From: Sinisalibacter aestuarii
GTDB taxonomy: Bacteria; Pseudomonadota; Alphaproteobacteria; Rhodobacterales; Rhodobacteraceae
Length of the DNA stretch: 64,000 nucleotides
Reading direction: 5' to 3'
Assembly (NCBI RefSeq): GCF_027923545.1
Contig: NZ_BROH01000001.1
Coordinates: 62,001-126,000 of the forward strand
The notes below the pieces were generated by a model. It searched no databases, was not told the origin of the DNA, and was given only the letters and a program-made list of their open reading frames with translations. Below are positions 9,402 to 17,634 of the stretch, piece by piece; within the stretch, counting starts at the first letter, position 1; the number at the start of each line of letters is the position of its first letter. The translations under genes and the position numbers were made by a program.

Positions 9402-10379
9402 TCAATCAAGCCTGTCCGCAAGCCACATCTTCATCAGGAAATGGGCGATGGCGCCCCGGCGCGGCGTTGCGATGCGCGGGTGGCGTCCGGCGAATACATC
9501 CATCAGTTCCTCGCGCCCGATCCACAGCGCATCGTCCAGCTCTTTCGGATCGAGCGTGATCGCGGTGCTCTGCGTCGTGCCGATGCAGCCGATCATGAGC
9601 GAGGCCGGGAAGGGCCAGGGCTGGCTCGCGAGCAGGCGCACCTCGCCCACGGCGATGCCGGTTTCCTCCGCCACCTCGCGGCGCACGGCGGCGGCCACCG
9701 TCTCGCCCGGTTCCATGAAGCCTGCCAGAAGCGAGTAAAACCCCTCCGGCCAGCCCGGCGAGCGCCCGATCAGAAGCTCGTTGCCGCGTGTGACCAGCAT
9801 GATGACCACAGGGTCGGTGCGCGGAAAATGCGCTCGGGCGCAGGACGGGCAGTCGCGCCGCCAGCCCCCGTCCGCCGCGACCGAGGGCGCACCGCAGCGG
9901 GCACAGAAGCTGTGCGTGCGGTGCCATTCGAGAATGCCCTTGGCGGTCACCGCGCATTCGGCGTCGAACGGGTCGAGCGCGGGAAACACCGCGCGCAGAT
10001 CGGCAAAGCGCGCATCCGACGGCAGACCGGTCAGTGCGGGCGCGGGCTGGTCCGCGCCGGCCCGGCCCGGCCCGGCATCGAGCACCACCTCGCTGTCGGG
10101 CTGCCAGCCCGACACATCGCGCGCAAAGAGCGGTGCGGCCCCCGCCTCGCCGAGATAAACCGTCTCGCCCCCGGCCTCGTCCAGAAAGGCATCTGCCGGC
10201 GCCAGCGTGGCAAGTCCGAGCGGCCGGGCCGTACCATCGCCGGCCACCAGCGGCCTGCCGCGCCAGAGAGGAAGCACGCGCGCGCCCGGCGCCTGCCACA
10301 GCTCACCAGCCTGCGCGCGCCGATCCGCCCGCCGGTCGAGCCCGCCACCGCCAAGGCTGACCTGCTCCGCCACTTTCAT
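9402..10379 (-). CDS. nudC: NAD(+)/NADH diphosphatase NudC
   Basis: Nudix hydrolase that cleaves NADH/NAD+ to NMN(H) and AMP and removes NAD caps from RNA 5' ends. 325 aa: N-terminal domain, zinc ribbon with Cys159, Cys162, Cys177 and Cys180, Nudix box GFMEPGETVAAAVRREVAEE (about 220-239), and the NudC specificity motif SQPWPFPAS (252-260). I chose the ATG at 10379 because family members begin close to the LGGGGLDRRAD segment; an in-frame TTG at 10442 would add 21 residues with no homology and overlaps a TTGACA sequence that looks more like a -35 box. Confidence 0.93.
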   Translation of the reverse strand: MKVAEQVSLGGGGLDRRADRRAQAGELWQAPGARVLPLWRGRPLVAGDGTARPLGLATLAPADAFLDEAGGETVYLGEAGAAPLFARDVSGWQPDSEVVLDAGPGRAGADQPAPALTGLPSDARFADLRAVFPALDPFDAECAVTAKGILEWHRTHSFCARCGAPSVAADGGWRRDCPSCARAHFPRTDPVVIMLVTRGNELLIGRSPGWPEGFYSLLAGFMEPGETVAAAVRREVAEETGIAVGEVRLLASQPWPFPASLMIGCIGTTQSTAITLDPKELDDALWIGREELMDVFAGRHPRIATPRRGAIAHFLMKMWLADRLD

Positions 10380-10593
10380 CCGATACACCCCGCACAAGCC
10401 GTTACGCCAATCCCGATAGGGGCGGTGGGCCACACTTGTCAATTTCCCGAGCTGATCGCGGTAGTTGAATACGTATGTATTGATCGCCTTAAGGTTGTTC
10501 TATATTTTCCGATTTGTGTTGTACGAGTGATGATGCGGCCGCATCAAGTGAACCAGCCTATGGCCTTGGGGCAATTGAAAAGGTGTGTCTGGC
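10380..10593. promoter_or_regulatory. Divergent promoter region nudC / nucleotidase with a small inverted repeat
   Basis: This 214-base gap is markedly AT-richer than its surroundings. It holds AATAC-GTAT-GTATT (10468-10481), a perfect 5-base inverted repeat with a 4-base spacer, then TTGATC (10480) and TATATT (10501), a poorly spaced candidate -35/-10 pair for the plus-strand gene, and TTGACA on the minus strand at 10442-10437 for nudC. AAAAGG at 10578-10583 serves the ATG at 10594. The promoter calls are tentative. Confidence 0.4.
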
Positions 10594-12615
10594 ATGACAG
10601 CGCCCGCTCGGGAGAGCACCGGCAACACGCTGCCACGGATTGAACTGCGCCTTATGGCGACAACGGATGTGCATATGCACATCCTGCCCTACGATTATCT
10701 GTCGAACATGCCCTCGGTCACCACCGGGCTGGCGCGCACCGCATCGCTGATCCGCGCCGCGCGGGCGCAGGCCGATAACGCGCTGCTGTTCGACAATGGC
10801 GACTTTCTGCACGGCAATCCGATGGGCGACGCGGTGCTGCGCGATGTGATGCGGGGCCGCCGCGAGCTGCGTGGGCGTCACCCCATCGTCGCCGCCATGG
10901 CCGCGCTCGGGGTCGATGCGATCACGCTCGGCAACCACGATTTCGACCACGGCGCCGAATATCTGGGGCATGTTCTGGCACATGCGCCCTTTCCGGTGGT
11001 GATCTCCAACCTGTCGCTGGTGCCGCGCGCCGGGCCTGCCGGGCCGCGCCCGATCCCCGCCTCGCAACCCTTCGCCCTGATCGAGCGGTGGCTGACCGAC
11101 ACCGCCGGCAAGGCCCATAAGGTGACGATCGGGCTTCTTGGTTTTCTGCCGCCCGGCTCGATCACCGGGCTTCGCGGCAGCGCCTTCCGCGCCGAAATCC
11201 GCGATATCGTGGCCACGGCCGAAATCGCCGTGCCGCAATTGCGCGCGCTCGGCGCCGATCTGGTGGTGATCCTCGCCCATTCCGGCATCGGCCCGGCCAC
11301 GCACCGCCCGGGGATGGAAAACGCTCTGCTCCCGCTTGCCCGCATCCCGGGGATCGACGCGATCGTCGGCGGCCATGCGCACCAGGTTTTTCCCCGGGGC
11401 GACCGGGCCGACTGGCCCGCCGGGGCCGACCCGCAGACCGGGCGCATCCATGGCACGCCCACGGTGGTGCCCGGGTTCTGGGGCTCGCATCTGGGCGTGA
11501 TCGACCTGTCGCTGACGATCGGGCCGAAGGGCGTGACGGTGCAGGACGCGCGTATCGAAGCGCGCCCCATTTCGCTGCGCAACCCGGCAAGCGGCGAGAC
11601 CCGGCCCACCGTCGCGCCGGATCGGGCCATCCTGCGGATGCTCAACAATCTGCACCGCACGATCATCGGCCAGTCACAACATAGCTGCGGCGAAACCCGC
11701 CACCGGCTGCACAGCTACTTCGCCGCCGCCGCGCCGTCGCCCGCGCTCGACGTGGTGCATCGCGCGCTTGACTGGTGGGTCGCTCGCGAACTGGCCGATG
11801 GCCCGCTGGCGCATCTGCCCCGCCTCACCGCCACCGCTCCGTTCAAGGCGGGCGGGCGCGGCGGCCCGGGCTATTACACCGACATTCCGCCCGGCCCGAT
11901 CACCCGCCACGGGGTGACCGACCTTTACCTGTATCCCAATACGCTCTGCATCCTGCGCATGACCGGGGCGGAGCTGAGCAACTGGCTTGAGCGCTCGGCC
12001 TCGGTCTTCAACCGGATCCGCCCGTTCGGCGGCGACCAGCCGCTGCTCGACCCCACAACGCCGCTCTATACGTTCGAGACGCTGGCGGGCTGCGACTACG
12101 AGATCGACCTCTCGGTCGAGGCCCGGTTCGCGCCTGACGGCACGCTGCGGACGCCGCGCGCCAACAGAATCCGCAACCTCACGGTAGACGGGCAGCGCCT
12201 CGGGATGAGCGACGAGGTGCTGCTGGCCACCACCACCTATCGTGCGGCGGGCCGTGGCGGCTATCCCGCACCGGCACCGGAGCGGATCGCATTTGAACCG
12301 GGGCATGACATCCGCGAGATCATCGCCGCCTATCTTGCCGAAACCGGGCCGGTCGATGGGCCGTTGCGGGCAAGCTGGCGGTTCGGCCCGGTGCCTGGCG
12401 CCACCGCGCTCTTCGCCTCGTCGCCGCAAGCCGCGGAGGTGGTGGAGGACGCGCCCGCCCTGTCGGAACTGATCCGGCCCGGCCCGCTGCTGGCGGATGG
12501 CTTCCGCAGCTACCGTCTTGCGCTCGGCGGCCGGGTTTCCTATATCGCCGGTCGAGAGGTTGGCGCGGGCAAGCACCTCGCCAACCCGGTCAGGTCCGGA
12601 AGGAAGCAGCCGTAA
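10594..12615 (+). CDS. CpdB-like 2',3'-cyclic-nucleotide 2'-phosphodiesterase/3'-nucleotidase, no signal peptide
   Basis: Metal-dependent nucleotide phosphoesterase. 673 aa with an N-terminal metallophosphatase domain (ATTDVHMHI, DNGDFLHG, GNHDFDHG, ILAHSG and GGHAHQVF supply the two-metal ligands) and a C-terminal 5'-nucleotidase domain (MTGAELSNWLERSASVFN, TYRAAGRGGYP). E. coli CpdB is periplasmic, but here no signal peptide precedes the first strand, so the protein may be cytoplasmic. ATG 10594 is preferred over GTG 10585 because AAAGG has correct spacing to it. The last 21 codons lie inside the SRP RNA gene and the stop TAA at 12613 is within the conserved RNA core, so the true C-terminus is dictated by ffs. 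Confidence 0.85.
   Translation: MTAPARESTGNTLPRIELRLMATTDVHMHILPYDYLSNMPSVTTGLARTASLIRAARAQADNALLFDNGDFLHGNPMGDAVLRDVMRGRRELRGRHPIVAAMAALGVDAITLGNHDFDHGAEYLGHVLAHAPFPVVISNLSLVPRAGPAGPRPIPASQPFALIERWLTDTAGKAHKVTIGLLGFLPPGSITGLRGSAFRAEIRDIVATAEIAVPQLRALGADLVVILAHSGIGPATHRPGMENALLPLARIPGIDAIVGGHAHQVFPRGDRADWPAGADPQTGRIHGTPTVVPGFWGSHLGVIDLSLTIGPKGVTVQDARIEARPISLRNPASGETRPTVAPDRAILRMLNNLHRTIIGQSQHSCGETRHRLHSYFAAAAPSPALDVVHRALDWWVARELADGPLAHLPRLTATAPFKAGGRGGPGYYTDIPPGPITRHGVTDLYLYPNTLCILRMTGAELSNWLERSASVFNRIRPFGGDQPLLDPTTPLYTFETLAGCDYEIDLSVEARFAPDGTLRTPRANRIRNLTVDGQRLGMSDEVLLATTTYRAAGRGGYPAPAPERIAFEPGHDIREIIAAYLAETGPVDGPLRASWRFGPVPGATALFASSPQAAEVVEDAPALSELIRPGPLLADGFRSYRLALGGRVSYIAGREVGAGKHLANPVRSGRKQP
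12518..12546 (+). promoter_or_regulatory. Promoter of ffs inside the 3' end of the nucleotidase gene
   Basis: TTGCGC (12518-12523), a 17-base spacer and TATATC (12541-12546) form a sigma70-like promoter whose predicted start, about 7 bases downstream, coincides with the 5' base of the SRP RNA closing stem (about 12553). The whole promoter is inside the coding sequence. Confidence 0.65.
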
Positions 12616-12648
12616 CGAGCCCCGCTTGGGTCGATGTCCAGCCTCTCA
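12553..12648 (+). ncRNA. ffs: SRP RNA (4.5S RNA)
   Basis: RNA scaffold of the signal recognition particle, binding Ffh. The invariant core GGTCAGGTCCGGAAGG and AGCAGCC with the following GTAACGAGC is present (12588-12620). GAGAGGTTGG (12554-12563) pairs with CCAGCCTCTC (12638-12647, one G-T pair) to close the hairpin, giving an RNA of about 96 nt as in other alphaproteobacteria. It overlaps the last 63 bases of the upstream CDS in the same strand. I see no T-rich terminator after it. The RNA ends about 12 bases before the stop of convergent folK. Confidence 0.95.
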
Positions 12649-12659
12649 CTTCCCCCGAT

Positions 12660-13259
12660 TCAGGGCCGCTCTTCCAGCACCCGCACGGCGGCAACCTCGT
12701 CTCCGGGCAGCGCATCGCGCATGTTGCGGATCGTTTGCCCGGTCAGCGGATGCGCCCAATCGGGCGCAATGTCGGCGGCGGGCACCAGCACGAATGCCCG
12801 GTCCTGAAGCCGGGGATGCGGCAGGATCAGCCGATCCGGCGCCTCCCGCTTCTGCCGCTCCGGGGCGAGATCCATCCACCGGCGGACCGTCGCGGCATCC
12901 GGCAGGACGAGATCGCCCATCGCCACGATATCCAGATCCAGCGTCCGATCACCCCAGCGCGTACCGCGCTCGCGGTCAAACCGCGCCTCGACCGCGTGGA
13001 GATGGGCGAGGAGCGCCTCGGGCGGCAGTGCGGTTTCCACCAGAGCCACGGCATTCACCACATCGGCCCCCTGACCGACCGGAATGAACGGGGTGAGGTA
13101 GAAACGGCTTGTTGCGACAACGTGCACAGGGCCGGCATTGAGCGCCGCAACAGCCTTTTCGACAGTCTCTCTGGGCGTTCCATGTTGTGACGTTGCGTTA
13201 CTGCCCAACGCAACCAGCGTATTTCCGCCCGTATATGACCCTTTGGTCGCTTGCGTCAC
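12660..13259 (-). CDS. folK: 2-amino-4-hydroxy-6-hydroxymethyldihydropteridine diphosphokinase
   Basis: Transfers pyrophosphate from ATP to 6-hydroxymethyl-7,8-dihydropterin in folate synthesis. About 199 aa with LVALGSN near the N-terminus, the signature RWGDRTLDLDIV and the C-terminal LPHPRLQDRAFVL. The start is uncertain: GTG at 13259 has AAGGA nine bases upstream, while GTG at 13265, two codons earlier, has it only three bases away. The gene stands alone here rather than next to folP/folB. Its promoter must overlap the upstream part of the divergent NYN gene region. Confidence 0.9.
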   Translation of the reverse strand: MTQATKGSYTGGNTLVALGSNATSQHGTPRETVEKAVAALNAGPVHVVATSRFYLTPFIPVGQGADVVNAVALVETALPPEALLAHLHAVEARFDRERGTRWGDRTLDLDIVAMGDLVLPDAATVRRWMDLAPERQKREAPDRLILPHPRLQDRAFVLVPAADIAPDWAHPLTGQTIRNMRDALPGDEVAAVRVLEERP

Positions 13260-13356
13260 CTGCACGATTCCTTATGTTTCCCCCACCTGCGCCGGTGCTC
13301 ATTATTTCTTACCACTCACCGCCAGTACCGGCGACGAGGATTCGGAAGGAACAAAA

Positions 13357-13938
13357 ATGTTTTACAGAGACGAACGTCTCGCGCTGTTTATCGACGGCTC
13401 GAACCTTTATGCGGCAGCCAAGTCGCTCGGATTCGACATCGACTACAAGCTCCTTCGGCAGGAGTTCATGCGCCGGGGCAAACTTCTTCGCGCCTTCTAC
13501 TATACCGCTCTGCTGGAAAACGACGATTACTCGCCGATCCGGCCGCTGGTGGACTGGCTGCACTACAACGGCTTCTCGATGGTGACGAAGCCGGCCAAGG
13601 AGTTCACCGATTCCAGTGGGCGCCGCAAGGTGAAGGGCAATATGGACATCGAACTCACCGTCGATGCCATGGAGATCGCCCCCCATGTGGATCACATCGT
13701 GCTGTTCTCCGGCGACGGCGATTTTCGCCCGCTCGTCGAGGCGCTGCAGCGCAAGGGCGTGCGGGTGTCGGTGGTTTCGACCATCCGCAGCCAGCCGCCG
13801 ATGATCGCCGACGAGCTGCGCCGCCAGGCCGATAATTTCATCGAGCTCGACGAGTTGCGCGAAGTGATCGGCCGCCCGCCGCGCGAACCCCGCGAAGATG
13901 AGCGGGCCGAGGATTTCGACGAAGATATCGACGCCTGA
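13357..13938 (+). CDS. NYN domain protein, LabA type (PIN-like nuclease)
   Basis: 193 aa. The NYN/PIN-like fold is shown by FIDGSNLYAA (D13), GNMDIELTVDAM (D97) and SGDGDFRPLV (D120, D122), an acidic cluster expected to bind the metal for RNA cleavage. The C-terminal 25 residues are highly acidic. NYN proteins include RNA-processing nucleases; LabA itself affects the cyanobacterial clock, but here only a ribonuclease-like role can be inferred. The ATG at 13357 follows GGAAGGA; an in-frame codon at 13138 would overlap folK antisense and is unlikely. A strong terminator follows. Confidence 0.85.
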   Translation: MFYRDERLALFIDGSNLYAAAKSLGFDIDYKLLRQEFMRRGKLLRAFYYTALLENDDYSPIRPLVDWLHYNGFSMVTKPAKEFTDSSGRRKVKGNMDIELTVDAMEIAPHVDHIVLFSGDGDFRPLVEALQRKGVRVSVVSTIRSQPPMIADELRRQADNFIELDELREVIGRPPREPREDERAEDFDEDIDA

Positions 13939-13959
13939 TCGCAGCACATGGCCTGCACG

Positions 13960-13989
13960 AACCCCCGGCTTCACTCGGCCGGGGGTTTT
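13960..13989 (+). terminator. Rho-independent terminator after the NYN gene
   Basis: AACCCCCGGC (13960-13969) pairs perfectly with GCCGGGGGTT (13978-13987) around an 8-base loop, followed by TTTTC. It separates the NYN gene from ispH. Confidence 0.9.
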
Positions 13990-14070
13990 CATTTGCACCA
14001 GGACGTGACGGGCAGGCTCTGGACGCGCCAGCCCCAAGCGAATACCCATGAGGCGAACAGGAGAGCCACC

Positions 14071-15021
14071 ATGACCAAGCCGCCCCTCAGCCTCTACCTC
14101 GCCGCCCCGCGCGGCTTTTGCGCCGGCGTGGACCGGGCAATCAAGATCGTTGAAATGGCGATCGAGAAATGGGGCGCGCCGATCTATGTGCGCCATGAGA
14201 TCGTGCACAACAAGTTCGTGGTCGACGGGCTGCGCGCAAAGGGCGCGGTCTTCGTCGAGGAGCTGACCGAATGCCCCGACGACCGCCCGGTGATCTTTTC
14301 GGCGCATGGCGTGGCCAAGTCGGTGCCCGCCGAGGCCGGCCGGCGTGAGATGATCTATGTCGATGCCACCTGCCCGCTGGTGAGCAAGGTGCATATCGAA
14401 GCCGAGCGCCATCACAATAACGGGTTGCAGATGGTGATGATCGGCCATACCGGCCACCCCGAGACGATCGGCACGATGGGTCAGCTTCCCGAGGGTGAGG
14501 TGCTGCTGGTGGAAACGGTCGAGGACGTGGCCACGCTGGAACCGCGCGATCCCGACGCGCTGGCCTTCATCACCCAGACGACGCTCTCGGTGGATGACAC
14601 GAAGGATATCGTCGCGGCCCTCAAAGCCCGCTTCCCCGCCATCGTCGGCCCGCACAAGGAAGACATCTGCTATGCCACCACCAACCGCCAGGAAGCGGTG
14701 AAGCAGATCGCCCCGAAGGTGGATGCGCTGCTGGTGATCGGCTCGCCCAATTCGTCCAATTCCCGCCGTCTCGTCGAGGTCGCCCGCGCCAAGGGATGTG
14801 CCTACGCCCAGCTTGTCGACAATGCCGGCGGCATCGACTGGCGCGCGCTCGATGGCATCGCCAGCGTCGGCGTCACCGCCGGGGCCTCGGCGCCGGAAGT
14901 GCTGGTTGACGAGGTGGTGGCCGCCTTCCGCGACCGCTACGAGGTGACGATGGAAACGGTGGAGACCGCGCGGGAACACGTGGAGTTCAAGGTGCCCCGC
15001 GTGCTGCGCGAAGACGCATGA
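14071..15021 (+). CDS. ispH: 4-hydroxy-3-methylbut-2-enyl diphosphate reductase
   Basis: Last enzyme of the non-mevalonate isoprenoid pathway; reduces HMBPP to IPP and DMAPP using a [4Fe-4S] cluster. 316 aa with the three cluster cysteines Cys17 (APRGFCAGV), Cys101 (DATCPLV) and Cys200 ([10 protein letters not shown]), the HEIVHN and SAHGV substrate-binding histidines and [13 protein letters not shown] 14071 follows CAGGAGAG. It leads a string of overlapping genes ending at rnhA. A polyprenyl synthase using its products is encoded 3 kb downstream. Confidence 0.97.
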   Translation: MTKPPLSLYLAAPRGFCAGVDRAIKIVEMAIEKWGAPIYVRHEIVHNKFVVDGLRAKGAVFVEELTECPDDRPVIFSAHGVAKSVPAEAGRREMIYVDATCPLVSKVHIEAERHHNNGLQMVMIGHTGHPETIGTMGQLPEGEVLLVETVEDVATLEPRDPDALAFITQTTLSVDDTKDIVAALKARFPAIVGPHKEDICYATTNRQEAVKQIAPKVDALLVIGSPNSSNSRRLVEVARAKGCAYAQLVDNAGGIDWRALDGIASVGVTAGASAPEVLVDEVVAAFRDRYEVTMETVETAREHVEFKVPRVLREDA

Positions 15022-15617
15022 GCGACGCGGGCACGATCCGGTTCTACGACGAGGCCGCCAAAAGGTTCGACACGCTTCGGGCCGATGGCCCCGTCGCGCC
15101 CGCGCTGGCGCGGTTCATGGCACAGCTCGCGCCGGGAGCCTCGGTGCTCGATCTCGGCTGTGGCCCCGGCATTTCGGCGGCCCATCTCATCCGCGAGGGA
15201 TTCGACGTGACCGCGCTCGACGCCTCCGCCAGCCTGCTCGACGTTGCCCGCCGCCTCGCCCCCGAGGCGCATTTCGTTCATGCCGGGTTCGACGCGCTGG
15301 ATGCAGTGGCGGCCTATGATGCCGTCTGGGCCAATTTCGCCCTCCTCCACGCGCCGCGCGCCGAGATGCCGGGCCACCTTGCGGCCATCGCCCGCGCGCT
15401 GCGGCCAGAGGGGCTGTTCCACCTCTCCATGCTGACCGGCACCGGCGAGCAGCGCGACGATCTCGACCGCGCCTATACCTATTACACACCCGAAGACCTG
15501 CGCCGTTTGACCGAAGCGGCGGGATTTGTGGAACTGGATGCCGAGACCGGCACGCAAACCGGCATGGGCGGCAAAACAGAGCCGTTCATCGCCCTGCTGC
15601 TGAGGAGGCTCCCATGA
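15018..15617 (+). CDS. Class I SAM-dependent methyltransferase, paralogue 1
   Basis: 199 aa. Motif I is [15 protein letters not shown] (SAM-binding glycine loop); ALDAS is the acidic end of the second strand; [15 protein letters not shown] follows at motif IV. The substrate is not predictable. ATGA overlap with ispH and with the following exporter gene indicates translational coupling. It is clearly related to the protein encoded at 16227-16814 (shared LLHAPRA-MPG, GxGEQRD and [18 protein letters not shown] segments), so the pair arose by duplication. Confidence 0.85.
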   Translation: MSDAGTIRFYDEAAKRFDTLRADGPVAPALARFMAQLAPGASVLDLGCGPGISAAHLIREGFDVTALDASASLLDVARRLAPEAHFVHAGFDALDAVAAYDAVWANFALLHAPRAEMPGHLAAIARALRPEGLFHLSMLTGTGEQRDDLDRAYTYYTPEDLRRLTEAAGFVELDAETGTQTGMGGKTEPFIALLLRRLP

Positions 15618-16225
15618 CCCCGGAATTTCTGCTGACCGCGCTCATCGTCGTGCTCGTGCCCGGCACCGGCGTCATCTACACGCTGGCCACCGCGCTCACC
15701 CGCGGCCGCACCGCCGCCGTGGCCGCCGCGCTGGGCTGCACCTTCGGCATCGTGCCCGCGATGCTGGCCGCCGTGCTTGGCCTCGCCGCGCTTCTGCATA
15801 CCTCGGCCCTCGCCTTTCAGGTGGTCAAATTCGCCGGGGTCGCCTTCTTGCTCTATCTCGCCTGGACAACGCTGAAAGACAGCGGGCCGCTCAGGATCGA
15901 GCAGGAAGAGACCCCGCGCGCGCTCTGGCGCGTCGCTCTGGGCGGCACGCTGATCAACGTGCTGAACCCGAAACTCTCGATCTTCTTCCTCGCCTTCCTG
16001 CCGCAATTCCTCTCGGGCGATGCCGCCACGGCCACCGCCGAGATGCTCACGCTTGGCGGCGTCTTCATGGCGCTGACCTTCATCGTCTTCGTGCTCTACG
16101 GCCTGTTCGCCGCCTCGGCGCGCGACCGGGTGCTCGAAAGCCCCCGCGCGATGATCTGGGCGCGCCGCGCCTTCGCCGCCAGCTTTGCCGGGCTGGGGCT
16201 GAAACTGGCCTTCGAGCGCGCCTGA
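15614..16225 (+). CDS. LysE/RhtB family amino-acid or metabolite exporter
   Basis: 203 aa inner-membrane protein with about six hydrophobic segments. The N-terminal PGTGVIYTLATALTRGRTAAV is the LysE family signature (usually PGP for PGT). NVLNPKLSIFFLAFLPQF is the family's central motif. It overlaps the upstream methyltransferase by 4 bases and is followed after one base by a second, paralogous methyltransferase, suggesting that the three act on or export a common metabolite. Substrate unknown. Confidence 0.88.
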   Translation: MTPEFLLTALIVVLVPGTGVIYTLATALTRGRTAAVAAALGCTFGIVPAMLAAVLGLAALLHTSALAFQVVKFAGVAFLLYLAWTTLKDSGPLRIEQEETPRALWRVALGGTLINVLNPKLSIFFLAFLPQFLSGDAATATAEMLTLGGVFMALTFIVFVLYGLFAASARDRVLESPRAMIWARRAFAASFAGLGLKLAFERA

Positions 16226-16226
16226 G

Positions 16227-16814
16227 ATGAGCACCGATAACGAGACGATCGCGGCCTATGAGACGCATAGCCACGACTATGCCGCGCGCACCGGGCGGCA
16301 GGCCGAGCCGGGGCTGGCGGAGTTCGTCTCGGAGCTGCCGCGCGCCGCGCATATCCTCGATCTCGGCTGCGGCCCCGGCGACAGCGCCCACCGTTTTCTC
16401 AAGGCGGGCTTCACCGTCGATGCGGTGGATGCGGCGCCGGCCATGGTCTCGCGCGCCCGCGAGCTTGGCGTGCCCGCCCGCCGCGCCAGCTTCGACGAGA
16501 TCGAGGGGCGGGATATCTATGACGGGGTCTGGGCGAGCTATTCTTTGCTCCACGCCCCACGCGCCGACATGCCGGGGCTGCTCGCCCGCCTTCACCGGGC
16601 ATTGAAGCCCGGCGGGCGGCTGCATATCGGCATGAAGCTGGGCGACGGCGAACAGCGCGACAGTCTCGGGCGGCTCTACGTCTATTACACCGAGGCCGAG
16701 CTGATCGCGCTGCTCGAAGCCGCCGGGTTCACCCCGACGATCCGAGAGACACGCACCGATACCGGCCTCGACGGCACCAAGTACAAAGGCATCTGGATGC
16801 ACGCCAATGGTTGA
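16227..16814 (+). CDS. Class I SAM-dependent methyltransferase, paralogue 2
   Basis: 195 aa, motif [17 protein letters not shown], acidic AVDAAPAM, and [18 protein letters not shown]. Paralogue of the product of 15018-15617. The start ATG lies one base after the exporter stop codon, and the 3' end overlaps rnhA by 8 bases. A role in modifying a small molecule or a protein cannot be decided from the sequence. Confidence 0.85.
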   Translation: MSTDNETIAAYETHSHDYAARTGRQAEPGLAEFVSELPRAAHILDLGCGPGDSAHRFLKAGFTVDAVDAAPAMVSRARELGVPARRASFDEIEGRDIYDGVWASYSLLHAPRADMPGLLARLHRALKPGGRLHIGMKLGDGEQRDSLGRLYVYYTEAELIALLEAAGFTPTIRETRTDTGLDGTKYKGIWMHANG

Positions 16815-17259
16815 TCTCGTCGCCCATACCGATGGGGCCTGTTCCGGCAATCCCGGCCCCGGCGGCTGGGGCGTTCTGCTCGAAGCCAAGGATGGCAACC
16901 GCGTGCTGAAGGAGCGCACGCTCAGCGGCGGCGAGGCCGAGACCACCAACAACCGGATGGAGTTGATGGCGGCAATCATGGCGCTGGAGGTGCTGGAGCG
17001 CCCGTCCGCGATCACGGTGGTGACCGATTCCGCCTATGTGAAGAACGGCGTCACCGGCTGGATCCACGGCTGGAAGAGGAACGGCTGGAAGACCTCCAAC
17101 AAGAAGCCGGTGAAGAACGCCGATCTGTGGCAACGGCTGGACGAGGCGCAGGCGCGCCACGAGGTTCACTGGAAATGGATCAAGGGCCATGCCGGGCATG
17201 ACGGCAACGAGCGCGCCGACGAGCTGGCGCGCGAGGGCATGGCTCCGTTCAAGCCCTGA
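16807..17259 (+). CDS. rnhA: Ribonuclease HI
   Basis: Degrades RNA in RNA-DNA hybrids. 150 aa, normal length. The DEDD catalytic residues are visible: Asp9 in [16 protein letters not shown], Glu in NNRMELMAA, Asp in [12 protein letters not shown], and the C-terminal His/Asp in [13 protein letters not shown]. It overlaps the upstream methyltransferase by 8 bases, so it is probably read from the ispH promoter. It converges with a small membrane protein gene with no gap. Confidence 0.96.
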   Translation: MVDLVAHTDGACSGNPGPGGWGVLLEAKDGNRVLKERTLSGGEAETTNNRMELMAAIMALEVLERPSAITVVTDSAYVKNGVTGWIHGWKRNGWKTSNKKPVKNADLWQRLDEAQARHEVHWKWIKGHAGHDGNERADELAREGMAPFKP

Positions 17260-17502
17260 TCAGGCGGTGCGCGCCGTCACCCGGAGCGTGATCCAGAGCA
17301 GCACGACCACCCCGATCGCCGAGCCGATAATCGCGGTCCAGACATTGGGCACATGCAAGAGCCAGGGGATCACCGCACCGCCGATCAGCCCGCCGATGAT
17401 ACAGACGGCAAAGTTGCGCCCCTTCCCGGTGCGGAAGGTGATGGCGTAGTTGATCAGCCAGGCCAGGCCGAACCCGACGATGAGCGAGATGATGATGGTC
17501 AT
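17260..17502 (-). CDS. Small membrane protein, GlsB/YeaQ/YmgE-like
   Basis: 80 aa with three hydrophobic segments: MTIIISLIVGFGLAWLIN, then FAVCIIGGLIGGAVIPWLL, then a third helix with IIGSAIGVVVLLWI. Glycine-rich packing resembles the transglycosylase-associated/GlsB family of stress-linked membrane proteins. ATG 17502 follows GGGAGGG, a clear ribosome site that decides the start over upstream in-frame codons at 17520 and 17544. Function unknown. A related small protein is encoded just upstream on the same strand (17635-17868). Confidence 0.65.
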   Translation of the reverse strand: MTIIISLIVGFGLAWLINYAITFRTGKGRNFAVCIIGGLIGGAVIPWLLHVPNVWTAIIGSAIGVVVLLWITLRVTARTA

Positions 17503-17634
17503 GGTCCCTCCCACAGACATGACGGTTTGCCCGTTCGCCCGCACATAGTGCGACGAAACGACGCAAACTCAAAGCGCACTGTTTGGAGGGCGGATTGCGC
17601 CGCTGCCGAAGGGGCGGACGAATCGGGCGTGGCG

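Noticed and set aside
10380-10442. TTG start at 10442 for nudC
   Set aside because: Adds 21 residues outside family homology and the TTGACA sequence is more like a promoter -35 box.
12541-12552. TATATC as part of the coding sequence only
   Set aside because: Rejected as mere coincidence because the 17-base spacing to TTGCGC and the start at the SRP stem fit a promoter; still only a prediction.
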